DNA of 64,000 nucleotides from Amyelois transitella (taxonomy: Eukaryota > Arthropoda > Insecta > Lepidoptera > Pyralidae): positions 9,610,001 to 9,674,000 of the forward strand of contig NC_083513.1 in NCBI RefSeq assembly GCF_032362555.1, read 5' to 3'. The notes beneath the pieces were generated by a model that saw nothing but the letters and a program-made list of their open reading frames with translations, made no database searches and was not told the DNA's origin. The translations under genes and the position numbers were made by a program. Of this stretch, positions 21,902 through 34,475 are shown piece after piece. Numbering within the stretch: position 1 is the stretch's first letter; every line of letters begins with the position of its first letter.

Positions 21902-24194
21902 ATGCCTTTTAACTGAATATCATAATTTATTTTAACAGACAAATAAATTCGATTTTTTTGTTGTTTTTCGTATGCTTTATACACAGTGTACGTATTTATA
22001 ATTAGATACAATAAAATAGTAATAACTATAACATCATTCGAGTGTTACTTTACATCCCTCACAAACTATTTCTGTGCCCACCTCTCTAGGCATTACCTTC
22101 CTACCGTCTCTATGCTACAAGGGTCGTATGGGATAAGGGCAGTGAGAGGAATAACCCAGCCCAAATCTTATGCTTTTGTGTATCTATTTAAATTTAATCG
22201 ACATTTCTGTTTTACAAATAGTGTTGGGCAGAAACGTCTGATTCGAAGTATGTTACTACTAAAAAGAATTTTTGACAAATGATTGGATGATGAAATGATA
22301 CAGATTATACGAAAACAAACGTTGCATTTCCGTTAATGTCGCTTCCCAGATTTTTAGCTTAAGAGTAACTTGTTAAATTTTACGGTTTAAATATGTCGAC
22401 CATAAATGTAATGACAGATATCTTACTCGAATATAAATTCAGGACTCTAAATACATTACATAGGCATTAAATTTACAATGTGTAGGATGTTTTTACATCC
22501 TATATGATGTTAACAAAACTTTTTATAACAGGCATAAATACTTGTATTATTAAAATTACATGTTCCTACCACTTAGATACTATTAAGAAAATTCTTACGA
22601 GTTTATAAATATAATAGATTAGATTTATATTTGAGTGCGCATTAACATGATTGTTCTAAATACACACACATATTGGCACTAGAAAAATACTTTTGGGACG
22701 GTGACATTACAAGTTTGGACCAACTTAAAAGTCAGTAGTAATTTACTAAATTTTTGCTTACATCTGGTTTTTTTTGCCAACTGTGTCGATCTTGAACTTG
22801 AATCTTGATCATAATGCGTTATTGTTATCTAGTAGCTACGAAACGTGAAACTTAATAAAGGATCCAATTGTCCAACAACAAAAGTATAAAAAAGATTTTA
22901 TTTACATTAAACTATGAGATTTACATAGTACGTTTGAAAATAAACGTCTGCAAAATAACATCTTATCAAAATAATATCAAAATTCGAACCATAATAAATA
23001 ATTGAGAAATATCTTTGTAAAATTAAAAATGTTGCTTTGTGATAAAAAAGTAGGTAAATTATCGCCATAAGTTTATTTGATAAAGTTGTTTTAGTTTCTA
23101 TTCCCAAAAACATCTTTAAAATATTTGTACATGATTCGTGCATGAAATATTTTGAACAACTTGAAAAACATAAATAATTACATTAAAAAATATTGATCAA
23201 TACACTTATACATGTAAATAATCAATTTTCATAACTAATAAAACAATCATTAAGGCACTAAGGTTATGTCGTGATGATTGCACACTGTAAAATAATAATA
23301 ATAAACAAGGGCGTATTCAGGCGTATTCTGACATAAAATAGATAAAAAAAACCGGTATCAAAAGTGGAATGATGTAAAACACGCCTTAGTCTTTAATGTA
23401 GTAAACAGAACTTTAGGTCAATAAAATCAAGGTCTTCATTTCCAGAGCGGTGAAGATGTAACCATGATTAACGCCAAGAGCAAAAATAAGGAATTGGGAC
23501 TTACCCAAGTCATAAATACAACTTTTAAAACATTAAATTTTTCTGTCATTGTGCGTACCAGTAATAGTTTTCCTAGACCATCTTCCATAGAAATCAAAAT
23601 AAGTTACAATAAAAAAGATTATCCTGTAATAAATGATCAGAAATGTATTATAAAATAAAAAAAAATATTAATTTTCTTTAGGTTTTTGATTAAGTTTTTT
23701 TTTTATTTTAGTTTTCGAAGAAGAGGTTAACTTTAGTGTTGCTTTTATATAATTACAAATTTCTATCAACATCGCCTAGTTAGAATAGCCCTTTGCATTA
23801 GTTATCATTATGCGTTTAAGCGTGGTTTATAAAGCAAATCATAACAACTTTTTGAACAGTAGTCAGATAATATTCTCATTCTTGGAATTTATAGTAAAAT
23901 AACAGACTGTAGATCTTAAAGGCCATGTCAAGGTTTCTAGGGCTCCAACAATTACAAGGTAAAGTTTGTATCCTTTTTATATAATCATAGTTACTTATTA
24001 TCATATAGGTAGTGAGAATAAATTCTATATCTTTAAAAAGGTCTAATGTTCCTATAATAATTTAACATGAATATTTTAAAACATTACTTCTTAGTAAGTA
24101 CTTCAATTAGAAATATCAAGTAGGCAATATCATTATAAGTGAGGTGTTCAGTCTTCTAAATTTATGTGAAACCTACACTGCTAGCTGCATATAC
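21902..24194. other. Intergenic region between two convergent genes
   Basis: AT-rich. A 64-codon frame at 23464-23658 resembles no family I know, and I do not call it a gene. No RNA gene or clear repeat family was identified. Confidence 0.4.
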
Positions 24195-24200
24195 TTTATT
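24195..24200 (-). terminator. Poly(A) signal for the sugar transporter
   Basis: AATAAA on the minus strand, about 165 nt beyond the stop codon. Confidence 0.4.
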
Positions 24201-24365
24201 TTCAAGTTTACAATATTTTTATAAACTTGTGGCCTATTTATAGTTATAATTTCAAATAAACCATAACAAAATAAGATATTATCACAATTCGTAGTGTATA
24301 CTTATTGCCTATACTTATACTTAAATCTAAGGAATGTGCCTTAAGTCTATAGGGTCGAGACGAGG

Positions 24366-25745
24366 TTATTTCTTAAAGAGAGCTGTCACTTCCTCAATCG
24401 TCCTGTTCTTTGTTTCGGGCAATTTAAAGTACGTGAACGCAAAGAACAAGATTAATAGAACTGTGTATGGCAAGAAAACGTAGTTACCCAACGCTTCAGA
24501 CATCGGTATGAAAGTTAAACCCACGATAAAGTTTGCGAACCAGTTGACTAACGCCCCCACACTGACTGCCGCGCTCCGAGCGCCCTGACCGAACAACTCG
24601 GACAGAATCATCCAGGGAATCGAACTCGGACCAACGCCAAAGAACGCTACGTATAGGAATGTGAAGATAACAGCGAAAATACTCATCGTTGTATTATTTT
24701 CGTAAGTGAAGAAAGCAACCGTCATCAGAACAGAGAACACGACCATGCCACCGAGACCACACAATTGCAGTGTTCGTCTACCCAAGCGGTCAATCAGAGG
24801 AATAGACACCAACGCCATCACAAACAGAATGCTGCCCACGCCGATGGACGCTAGGCGGGCTTGTTCCTCCTCGAGACCAGCTCTTATGAAAATGGTTGTC
24901 GAGTAATATAAAACTGCGTTAATACCACCCAACTGCTGAGAAAGATGCATCACAACACCGATTATTAAAGGCGTACGCAGAGCCTTGATACTGAATAAGT
25001 CGGGAATCGAAAACTGTGCTTCTTGTCTAGCTGCCTGATCTTCCACGTGCATGTCATTTATTTCGTCATTAATCTGTTCCGTTCCTCTTATCTTTGTAAG
25101 AGCTATCCTCGCTTTCTCTTCATCGCGGACTGCGAGCAATAGATATCTGGGGGATTCAGGGGCGAACGGCAACATCAAGCATTGTAACGCCGATGGTATT
25201 ACGGCCAATCCGAGAAGCCACGGCCAACCTTCGTCACTGCCGAGTATAGCGCCTATTCCCAATATCTGTCCACCGACCATACCAAATGCTACAGCTAACT
25301 GGTTGACTGTACCGAATGCACCTCGTAACCTTAAAGGCGCAACTTCGGAGACGTAAGTTGGTGAAACTGTCGTAGCGAATCCACAATTGATACCAATGAC
25401 GAACCTACCGATGATGAGCATTTCTACAGATGATGAAATTTTGCTGAAGCCCATGAGTAAGGCGCCTATAACGCCTATGATAGCGTTGAAAAAAAGAGCG
25501 CCTTTGCGCCCTTGTTTCTCAGAGAGCCAGCTGGCGAGAGGACAGCCGATCATACCGCCGACAGCGAAAATGCTGACAATTATACTAAATACGAGACTAG
25601 GCGAGGCTTCATACTGTTCTTTGATGAAGTTTTCAATGAAGGTCCGCGGGGAGTTGATGACGCCGGTGTTGAAGCCGAACTGCAGCATGCCCAGTACGGC
25701 AGCACTCACTGCATAGAGCAGCGCGCCGGTCGTTCCGCCAGCCAT
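24366..25745 (-). CDS. Class I GLUT-like facilitative sugar transporter
   Basis: Twelve-helix plasma-membrane sugar carrier of the major facilitator superfamily, 459 residues in one exon. The N terminus (LQFGFNTGVINSP in helix 1) is closer to animal GLUT1-type carriers than to the trehalose transporter Tret1. Family motifs in order: GRKGALF after helix 2, RGAFGTVNQLAVAFG between helices 4 and 5, PESPRYLL before the central loop, QQLGGINAVLYYST in helix 7 (hexose binding), DRLGRRTLQL, GPSSIPWMILSELF in helix 10, and PETKNRT at the C terminus. The start is chosen at GCGCCATGG, a strong context, and the length matches the family. A splice acceptor (CATTCCAG) ends at 25766, so transcription starts upstream in a non-coding exon; a candidate is at 31450-31557. 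No coding intron is present, which is unusual for a GLUT1-like gene. No frameshift is seen. Confidence 0.92.
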   Translation of the reverse strand: MAGGTTGALLYAVSAAVLGMLQFGFNTGVINSPRTFIENFIKEQYEASPSLVFSIIVSIFAVGGMIGCPLASWLSEKQGRKGALFFNAIIGVIGALLMGFSKISSSVEMLIIGRFVIGINCGFATTVSPTYVSEVAPLRLRGAFGTVNQLAVAFGMVGGQILGIGAILGSDEGWPWLLGLAVIPSALQCLMLPFAPESPRYLLLAVRDEEKARIALTKIRGTEQINDEINDMHVEDQAARQEAQFSIPDLFSIKALRTPLIIGVVMHLSQQLGGINAVLYYSTTIFIRAGLEEEQARLASIGVGSILFVMALVSIPLIDRLGRRTLQLCGLGGMVVFSVLMTVAFFTYENNTTMSIFAVIFTFLYVAFFGVGPSSIPWMILSELFGQGARSAAVSVGALVNWFANFIVGLTFIPMSEALGNYVFLPYTVLLILFFAFTYFKLPETKNRTIEEVTALFKK

Positions 25746-26099
25746 GGCGCGTCGACGAGTTGCCTCTGGAATGAGAAAACGGTAGTAAATTATAACTTGA
25801 GCAATCGAGATCTAATAATAATGCAGATTCTATATTGCTAGTGAGCAAATAAATAAATAAATATTTAAACATTTTCTTTCAAAATATCTTATCATGACAA
25901 ATATTTGCGGCATTATCGTATCTATAAAATCTCGAGATTTTGGTTTCATATTGTACTTTGCCCGCAATGTTGTGATAGTGTAGATATATTCTAGCGATAG
26001 TGACAAAGGTCATTCATTTTATTTGTTTTTAATTTAATTAAATAGGTAAGCGCAGTTGTGTAAAGAGAAAAAATCAGTTTACGAAAACTGGTCTCTTCT

Positions 26100-26165
26100 T
26101 ATAGCATTTGCGATAAACAACAATGTGCGCGAGCGAAGCCGTGGACAAAAGCTAGTCTAATTTTG
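26100..26165. repeat. RTE-type tail fragment
   Basis: gcgcgagcgaagccgtggac followed by aaaagctagtctaat, a recurring terminal block of insect RTE-like elements. It lies in the putative 5' UTR intron of the transporter. Confidence 0.45.
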
Positions 26166-27468
26166 CAAACGAATATCGATAATATTATTTCTGACAAAGC
26201 ATATACTGAGAGCATTATATGGAATGGCAAAAATTTACTACGGTGATAACTGGAACTAACAGAGACGTGAGAAACTAAGAAGACAAACTTGTTAAACATC
26301 TTTTAAATGAAAGAAATTTACATGTAAAATCTGACTAATGCTTTAGTACTCGGTCAAATAGCATAGCCAATAGGATTATAAATGGTATTAACCTTCTTTA
26401 AAGACAGTAATGTTTGAAAGATGACGAATACTTGAAAATTAGAACAATAATTTAAAAATGTGATTGAATTACGAACATGTAATAAAGCTTTTATTCATTT
26501 AGCAAAAAAATAACTTCGAAAAAAAGAACTGCAAACCAGTAAAAAACTATATCCAAAAACACAGAAGAAGAAAGCAAACACTTTCTAAAATAAAGCTGAA
26601 GAAACAAAACTGCAAAAAACTTAAGTGAAACCATCCAAAATTTGATTCTGCAGAAAACTTAAAGAAAAATAATTAAAAAGTAAACATCTCGCAATATCAG
26701 ATACTAGTTACCTCAAGTCAAATGGAAAGCCACTATGCAAATAAGGTAGAGCATTGAACGAAATTATCTATTAAATAATGTTAGATATCGTTATCATAAT
26801 CCAGATAACTGTAACCAGACAGCAATAGTTGTAGACGACGCAAACATGATACAATCTCAAATCAAAATAACTGCCAGCACTTTAGAAGACTTTTTGGACA
26901 TGGGTGTCGTCAAAGACGACTAAAAGAGAGCCACATTCATCTTGTGCAGCAATTATCATTATTTTGTATGGTTAGGTTTCTCGACAAATGTTGCAGAGGT
27001 CAGATAAGAATGTAACCGGGACTAACGCAAGGAAAGAAGAAGAAAGAAATAATATTATTCGCTTGTACATAAAAACTAAAGTAGTAGGATATGTTCAAAA
27101 CTTGGTACATTTTACTTCAAACTTATGTCTTAAATCAAAGCCTGATTGATTATAATAATAAGCATCAACAAATATACTTTGTCATAACAAATTTTAAGTG
27201 TTTTTAAATTGCTTGACAATAAGTACTAACTTGTTTAGTTGTACATATTTCACAACAGAATTTACAATTACCCAGCCCCTATTGTTTCCGTAAGAGCAAA
27301 AACGTGACAGTACATAATGTTATCCACCAATAAAGAAACTAAATTATTGACCAAGTTACACGTAAAAATGATATAAGCTTACAAAATAAAATCCGGATAC
27401 ATTTGCTTTATGATTCAACGTATAAACATACATAAGCCATGGAGTTTATTAATACTTTAGTACATGAC
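26166..27468. other. Transporter 5' intron region with LINE debris
   Basis: 26850-27030 carries decayed LINE-like sequence, including a block reading ttctcgacaaatgttgcaga that recurs in lepidopteran retroelements. The rest is AT-rich without features. Confidence 0.35.
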
Positions 27469-27603
27469 ACACACACATCATTTCTTTATCTCTAACGGGA
27501 GTGACAGAGTCTACAGACGACACATAGACAGGTATAGCTTGGTGGCTTAATGACACAATCGAGATTCGAAGAAAGTGGTGACAAGCTAGCCTAAAATTAG
27601 AAT
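27469..27603 (+). repeat. Diverged R1-like repeat
   Basis: Shares the R1 core (gtggcttaatgacacaatcg, then gtggtgacaagctagcct), but more diverged than the other copies. Confidence 0.45.
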
Positions 27604-27605
27604 GT

Positions 27606-27670
27606 TTGTTAAAATCAACAAAGGAAAACATTTTAAATCTTTTCCTGATTCCTTGTTGATTTTAACAATC
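27606..27670. other. Hairpin with a roughly 20-bp stem
   Basis: Left arm TTGTTAAAATCAACAAAGG (27606-27624) pairs with the right arm ending TTGATTTTAACAA, with one bulged base and a loop of about 25 nt. Confidence 0.5.
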
Positions 27671-28376
27671 TGCACTGCAAGAGAAACAGCTGGAAAATAC
27701 TATGTTTTCTCTTCGCTATCAGACCAGCGAAGCAACTCTCTCTCATCTCTACGTGTTTCCGGTTGCACCCCCACAGAAGTGTTTTGGGGTCTTCGCCAGC
27801 GTAGAACTATATGGGAGATATAATGATATTACAAAAAAAACACAAATCAACAATTATTCATCGTCGCCAACTTCTTCGAAGCGTCAAAACAAATACTATA
27901 GTTTATTGATAAATAATGGTCATTACTCTTTTGATCTTAATAAGCAGTTATTAAAATACTACAAGCAGATAAATATGTTTTAAACATTAACTTTAAAACA
28001 GCCTTCATGCGCAATACATTGTAAATATATCGTTCAATGTACAATTTAAATAAAAGGTGTTTATACACCTAAAGTGTTAAATGTACATTATCTTGAGCGC
28101 CACCAAAGGTCAAACGTTTTCTAATTCTGCTGCTCTGAATTCATCAAGTTGTTATTGCGACACAACAAAAAAGCGATTAATGTCTGTACTGTTTAAATTT
28201 AGTATTTCAAGCGTTCCAACAACTTTTGGAGATTAAAACATACATCAATTCTTTTTAGCAGCGAATGAGATGTGAATTATGCTATATACGTTATAACAAT
28301 TTGATTATAGTGTCAAAAGACGCCAACACGCCATGTTCATAAACAGGTAAAAACTGACCCATAAATACAGTCAAAT
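27671..28376. other. Gene-free sequence
   Basis: Short open frames only, with no recognisable domain. No repeat family identified. Confidence 0.35.
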
Positions 28377-28500
28377 CATTATGCCTCTTTTCCGGGGGAA
28401 TAAGCAGAGACCATCTTTCCACTTGTCGCGACCTTGTATTATTCTTAATAATTCAAAAATCGTAACAAGTGGAAAGATCATAATTATTTTCATGCAAACT
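28377..28500 (+). repeat. Dispersed repeat R2 with internal inverted repeat
   Basis: Starts tatgcctcttttccggggga, as does the second copy near 30928. A 14-bp inverted repeat ATCTTTCCACTTGT (28413-28426) against ACAAGTGGAAAGAT (28465-28478) suggests a fold-back structure. Confidence 0.5.
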
Positions 28501-29119
28501 TATCGGTTTAGGGTACGCTAGACTAGAATTCTTTACAGAACTTCCTTCATTTTATCAAGATACGGTCTTGTAGACCTTCCCTTTCCAACTATTTCATTTA
28601 CAGAAGACTGCTTAGATGACCTACTTTTTCATCCTCCCAATATGACCAAACCACAAATAATAAACATTTTTTTTTCTTCTATTCCTGTCCCTATTTCTTC
28701 TTTTGACATCATAACATTCCCATAACTCATATGGGCACCTAAATTAATTTCAGTTATTACGATGATATCATTGTTATGACACTTGTCAAAGACAAACTAA
28801 ATTTAACACGATCTAACAACACCTTTAACGAACATTACCAGGTAATAGGTCAGTTGACTCTTTTTTCAAGTTGGTCCTAAAAAGTACATATTTGTTATTT
28901 TTGGCCAAAAAAAAAATATGTTTACAATTTTTAAATATCACATTAAAAAAATATTAAAAATCATAGTTTTCAAAATAAACGTAAATATTGTTTTTTTATT
29001 ACATGTGTTCTGACGTCATAGTATTAATAAAACAAACATTTGACATTATTAACACGGAGATAAAATCATGATATCTAATAGTTAACAAGAAAAATATAGT
29101 AAGTACTCGTACTAGGTAT
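28501..29119. other. Gene-free AT-rich sequence
   Basis: Nothing recognised apart from TGACGTCA at about 29011-29018, repeated at about 29370-29377 on the far side of the THAP segment. Confidence 0.35.
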
Positions 29120-29283
29120 CGTGGTTGTGTCGTCCGAGAATGCAAATACACATCGATAATAACACCAGGAAAATTGTGGTTTAAAGTGAAACAAATATAA
29201 GCAACACATGGTTAAGACTTGCTAAGAGGGGTCCTAAATCTTTACAGGAAAGATTTATGTATTTATGCGAAGATCACTTTGAT
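29120..29283 (+). pseudogene. Broken THAP zinc-finger exon
   Basis: The C2CH pattern of a THAP DNA-binding domain is visible: Cys-x4-Cys (GCVVRECKY), a Trp in NTWLRLAKRG, then Cys-x2-His (LCEDHF). The exon ends at a good splice donor (GATGTAAGT). The first cysteines and the Trp lie in different frames, so a frameshift near 29185-29195 has broken it. THAP domains occur in host regulators and in P-element-like and Kolobok-like transposases. No transposase follows here, so the origin is open. Confidence 0.6.
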
Positions 29284-30927
29284 GTAAGTAACAATGTACG
29301 CAATGCACAAATACTATGCTATACCAATACATAACAAGATATTGTAGTAGATTTGTTTACATTTAAGGTGACGTCACATCATTTGACCATTCAAATAAAA
29401 ACACGTTTTTAAAATGGGGCTTTTGAATCAATCTCGCGCTTTTAATTACTAAAATTGATATATTTTAATTTCCTTCTTTTTTTCTTTTTCTTCCTAGCTT
29501 AATAGGACAGGAAATATTCATTTAATATATGGAATTCATTATGAGTCAAGTAGCCTATTGAGTTTACTCAATTAGACAGCAATTATAGTATCTGAATTAA
29601 GATAAAATTTGGCTTATATATTGTCCATAACCCGTGTACGTGTGGTGAAAACTACATAACCATCGGAATTCCAAGCATTCGCTCCGCCGTCGCCCGAGCC
29701 GTTCCACTCCATTATTTGACCACTTTCACTATCTTGCGACTTTGAATCTTAATGATAGATACTGAAGCTAATTGTTTTGTAAATATTTGGGGATAATGTT
29801 ATTATGGCCGTCATATTTTTGGAACAATTCTGGCCAATTTATTTTTCTCGCAAATGTGCTCAATAACGTTAAAGGTTGGAAATTAAAAGTCCTTAGTAAT
29901 GATAACCTTTAAGATATCATCATGAAAAACTGGGTTATTTATCGCTTTTTGTTTTCTCGCAGAGAGAAGATCAATATTAAAAGTTGCATAATATTTCAAA
30001 AAATTTAAACTGGGAAACAAAAAAATGGGCAATTTTGTATTCTTGTTCTAGCGAGGCACAAGTGCCAAGTGCTTCTAATTTAAAAGGTTCCCACAGGAAC
30101 AAACACCTGGCTCATTCATATCCAAAAGCCACACGACAAAACCATACATTACTGTTTGAACAAACACTGAAAACTAGTTCATTCATATTTAAAAACAATT
30201 ATTATGCCGATATTTAATTTTTTTTTAATTGAAGGGTCTTGCAAACGTATAACACAGTAAGGACAAGGTATCAGTTACAAGCAGACGATGCACATCTGAA
30301 TGTGCATTGGATTTGCATAAGGTTGTGTAACCACGATCCAAGCTGTAATAGATATAGAAAAGCGGGTCGCTGGCTCCGACGGGAGTTACTTCGTGTAAAA
30401 ACTTAGCCACTTCTGAATCGTGGTCACAGGCCGACTCCGAGCTCCTCTTTACAGAGATAAGGATGCAACCGGTCCACTGGAACTGTTCCAACAAAAAAAA
30501 CAGTTGAGGGTGGAACTTATAGCGAAAAGACGAAATAAATATAGAATTTTAGAGTTAAAATAGTGTAGAAAGCGCATTGCTGCAATTGTGAAGTCGGGCA
30601 CAAGCCTCAAGTTTCTGATTAATGTAATATACGTAGTAATTAGTGAAACACTGACTGATAAGCCACATAGCCAAGTCAGAATTTTATAAACATTGCAACA
30701 GATTTTTTTCATTTCACATATATAACTATATTATAAGAACTTGATATAATAATGGAATTCCTAACCACCTGTTTGCGTTTATGACAACTAATTATGCCAT
30801 CATATTATGGATTTCTCCTTCCAAACCTTTATTTATAAGACTGATATGTGATAGAAAATGAAGTAATTCCCACAATAATAATAAAATAATTAAACAAGTC
30901 GTAATAAGATTGAATACATATATAAAA
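29284..30927. other. Gene-free sequence
   Basis: Several short open frames on both strands, without domains or exon structure that I can support. Nothing else recognised. Confidence 0.35.
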
Positions 30928-30995
30928 TCATGCCTCTTTCCCAGAGGGGTAGGCAGAGACAACATCTTTCCACATAGCCCGATCCCTGCATACTT
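30928..30995 (+). repeat. R2 repeat fragment
   Basis: catgcctctttcccagaggg followed by taggcagagacaacatcttt. It matches the start of the R2 copy at 28377. Confidence 0.5.
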
Positions 30996-31449
30996 TTTGA
31001 ACATTGAGTACGTAAACGAAACAAACAATGCATTTGCATGAAGATGTTTCGCCAATTTAATAATGTACAGTATAAACTAACAAAAAACCGAGATAACAAG
31101 AAACGCAGATATCTCCACTTAATTCCATTGACAGATCTAGATATATTTCATAGATATATTCCAAATTGAAGTTAGAAACGTTGATGGTAACATAATTATT
31201 TACACAACAACCGATGTTTTTTGTTTTGAACTTCAGAACTAAAGATTGACAAAGGTTACCAATATAGAATTTTCCGACAAGCATTGCAAAACATTGCCTA
31301 AATAGCACTGGCTAAAATGCTTAACTTTGCAAAACAAATACTTAATTGAAACAGTTTACACAGATCGGAATGATATTCTACAGATTACGTTTTTGCCTTT
31401 GATGTAAGAAAATAAATATATAGCTAATGTAATGGAGCATGATACTCAC
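30996..31449. other. Gene-free sequence
   Basis: AT-rich, no supported feature. It would be intronic if the exon at 31450-31557 belongs to the sugar transporter. Confidence 0.3.
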
Positions 31450-31557
31450 GTTGAAATGGGAGTTTTACTGTGCAATTAAACACTACACGAGCGTATAACC
31501 TGTAGCGTTCACAACAAACTTGGACGACCGATGGAGGCGGCGGACCGTAACACACTG
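31450..31557 (-). promoter_or_regulatory. Candidate first (5' UTR) exon and initiator of the sugar transporter
   Basis: On the minus strand an arthropod-type initiator TCAGTGTGT (about 31557) is followed by about 108 nt of balanced-composition sequence without ATG and then a strong donor, CAACGTGAGTATC. The next minus-strand acceptor with a good start codon is that of the transporter (25766). The link is inference from position and strand. Confidence 0.35.
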
Positions 31558-31874
31558 AGGGAAGGCTATCAACAACTTGTTTAAGGCTGTGTACACAAGG
31601 TTTTGAATAACAACATATTTTTATTATATTTCAAGATATTGTTTAAGACGAATGTGATAAAAAACCTTTACTCGCTGTATAGGTACCTCAAATACCGTTT
31701 ATCACGCTATACGGCAGAGTATCAAGCACGGGATTTCACGATAAACAGACTTTGAGTGATAACTGGTTAAATCTATATTGGACGAAGACATGATTATTTA
31801 AACTGTTACTTAAGAAAATGGTTATAGGATTTTAGGTAGGTCTATAAACGGTACAATGAAAGGCTGTATTCCAA

Positions 31875-32100
31875 CTAATATCAAAAAGTAAGTTTGTTTG
31901 TTTGTTAGCTCTTTAGGCGCTATCTTCTGAACCTGTCTTTTTAAAATTTCGCATATACATAATTAAGAGTATGGAGAAGGACATAGAGTACCTCTCATCC
32001 TGGTAAAAACTATAATTTCCATAAGATTTGCGAAAAACCTGTATTTTTTGTGGGTGGCGCTAAATTCCGGGCGGGAAACTACGAATAAAAGCTAATATTT
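31875..32100 (+). repeat. RTE-like tail fragment
   Basis: gtaagtttgtttgtttgtta, then atcttctgaacctgtctttt. Same style as the other tails in the window. Confidence 0.4.
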
Positions 32101-33892
32101 AGTAACTATAAAGTTTCAGTGTCGCTAGTTGTCATTCTGATATGGAAACGAAGAAAAAACCGTATTGTTTTGCATATACGTTTTTAACGAATTCTTCAAG
32201 TCTTTTCAGGTAATCGTTCATAGTTTTGAGAGTTCTTTAACTTTGATTTGAACACAATAGAGGCGAAAAAAACACAAATTAGTTACCAAGAAAATAACGA
32301 TACGAATATATGGAACACCAGCTTTATATGGCCATAATCCCACGATCGCCTTTATTGAAAGCATTCATACCTTTTACGTGATGGACTCTTAATCACAATA
32401 CCTAATTAAAAGAAATGGTAGGTACCGAGTTATGATATCAAACTGCGTACTTCTCGTACGCGCCTTATTAATGCAAACCAGTCTTGGTTCTTGGTGTAAA
32501 TGCATTTGCATAGTCATGTCCGACTTAAAGTTTTACGAGGGCACAATAGTTGAATGTTATTGAAGTATTAAATACATAATTCTGAAATGTTTTAACTTTA
32601 TAAGATAATTTTGCGCTGTGAAGTGACACTCGTAGATAAGGTTTAGATGTTTTGGTCTTGGCAAGGCAGCTAAATGTTGGAATCGGAAATCCAAGACAAA
32701 TGTAGTACCTTGATGACCAACGAACTTTCTGGTGAACGGTCATGAACTGAACTACACCAAACACGTTTCATAAAAATTTATGGACCAAAAGAAGTAGGTA
32801 GGGTTCGTGGCAACTAGAAAGAAATACCTACCCCGCCAGGAAAGAAGCGTCATATATATTTGATGCATGTATCGCTCACAATCCATTCTGCCCGACGAAA
32901 AGCCAGTCTAACGAAGCATCTTTTCAATTACATAGGTTTATCGTTTCCACGCTTTGAGTATTTCCATGATGATACAATCAACATGATGATACAAATATCA
33001 AGAAATGACAAATGAATACCCACGCTACATGAAAATACTACTTAGATAGATGGGCAGGCATTATACAATAGCGCTGATTTGAACAGGAATTCAATTGAAG
33101 CAGCTGATTGTGTAAACCTACCTACTTGTTAGTTGGATGAATGGTATGACTTAATTAAGTAATTAGGTGCCATTTTTAGGTTAAACAGGATGATTTCTCG
33201 GACATCCAAGTTTTCAGAATTAGAAACATAAAATTTGTAGTCCTATAGGTACTAAAAATTCCGATTTTACGTACAAAGTGCCGTCAACTGATCACATTTT
33301 TTGAAAATTTTATATCAGATTCAACAACTTAATTTGCTCATATCGTTTGGATGATGTTTTTTATAGGTGCATTTAGGAATTAAGAGCAGTTTGTTCTATA
33401 AGGAATGCACACTATTGCACTAACCACGTCTAGCGAAGCAAGTCATAAAACCGCAACAGAATATGCACCTCGAATAAAATATTGTTTTTTCATTAAATAT
33501 TAACAAACTTTGCCTCAAGCATGCCCCTCAGGTTTTTCCAAAAAATGTGATGTACTTATGCAAATTCATTAGGTTATTAACTACTACTGTGGGGAAGCCA
33601 ATATAATACTATACTATTGTTTCAAGTTTGGTTTAATTTTTGAACAGACAGTTTAAATATTCTTATAATTATGTGCAGTTTTCAACTTTCAGATATTTTA
33701 ACCAAGCGGTAAAAGGCTTTAAATTTAAGAAAGCATGATGCTTAGCTTCGAATCCTAACCGCGACCATGTGCCAATGACTCTTTCTAAGTGTACCTGAAT
33801 TATTACATTATTTTGGATTTTTAACCTACATTATTTTGGTTTGATTAATCTATTTCTGAAAAATAACTAAATTTTTATGGGTTTTTGTTTAC
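32101..33892. other. Gene-free sequence with one SINE-like segment
   Basis: 33700-33780 has a B-box-like gcttcgaatcctaaccgcg and looks like a decayed tRNA-derived SINE. Otherwise no feature recognised. Confidence 0.35.
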
Positions 33893-34130
33893 ATTCATAG
33901 TCACATCTTTATCCCTTACGGGGTAGACAGAGCTGAACAGTCAGAACAGTCTTGAAAAGACTGAACGGCGTTCAGCTGTATGTCTTTATGATGGTTGCTA
34001 GCCCATAGAATTCCTTTTGTAAGCGACAAGAGGAATCCTAATTAAAAGCCTATCCCTTAAACGCTCTTTACGATAGCCATTGGATAGATATGGAGTAGTT
34101 CAATTCTAAAACTCCGCACGGCAAATTAAA
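33893..34130 (+). repeat. R1 repeat copy, rearranged
   Basis: Recognisable R1 start (cacatctttatcccttacgg) with a short internal duplication (cagtcagaacagtc) and a deleted centre. Confidence 0.6.
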
Positions 34131-34375
34131 ATCTGTGAAAATAAGATTTTTATTTATTTCAATTTTCATTTAGGTACAATCTGTGAAAATATGAATCAAT
34201 AGGAGAAAACCGACAGATATCTTTCGGGGCTGTAAAAATGGTCGGCAAACATTCAGGCTGGCGCCAGGGAAATTTGATCTGCCATGGATTGTTAGGGTTC
34301 GTGCACCGGACGTGCTCGTTATTTTAACAACGACGAAAAATAATATAATAAAATAATAGATGTACTCTAATAGAT

Positions 34376-34475
34376 GGGAAGACCTAGACGAACGTATCTT
34401 GATCAAATTAAGGACGTCCTGGTAAAGGATCAGGTCAAAAGTACCCGAAACCGAGGCGTGATTTTATGTATGTAT
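34376..34475 (+). repeat. LINE ORF2 C-terminal fragment
   Basis: Translates in part to TYLDQIKDVLVKDQVKSTRN, a phrase typical of the C-terminal end of lepidopteran LINE polyproteins, followed by gcgtgattttatgtatgtat. Confidence 0.5.

Noticed and set aside
23464-23658. A small secreted or regulatory peptide gene
   Set aside because: No signal peptide or family similarity. The codon content is what AT-rich sequence gives by chance.
25387-25716. Plus-strand frames opposite the sugar transporter
   Set aside because: They mirror the transporter's codon structure on the other strand and have no independent features.
30225-31308. A cluster of short minus-strand frames as exons of a receptor
   Set aside because: The frames do not connect through consistent splice sites, they overlap an R2 repeat fragment, and no receptor motif is visible.
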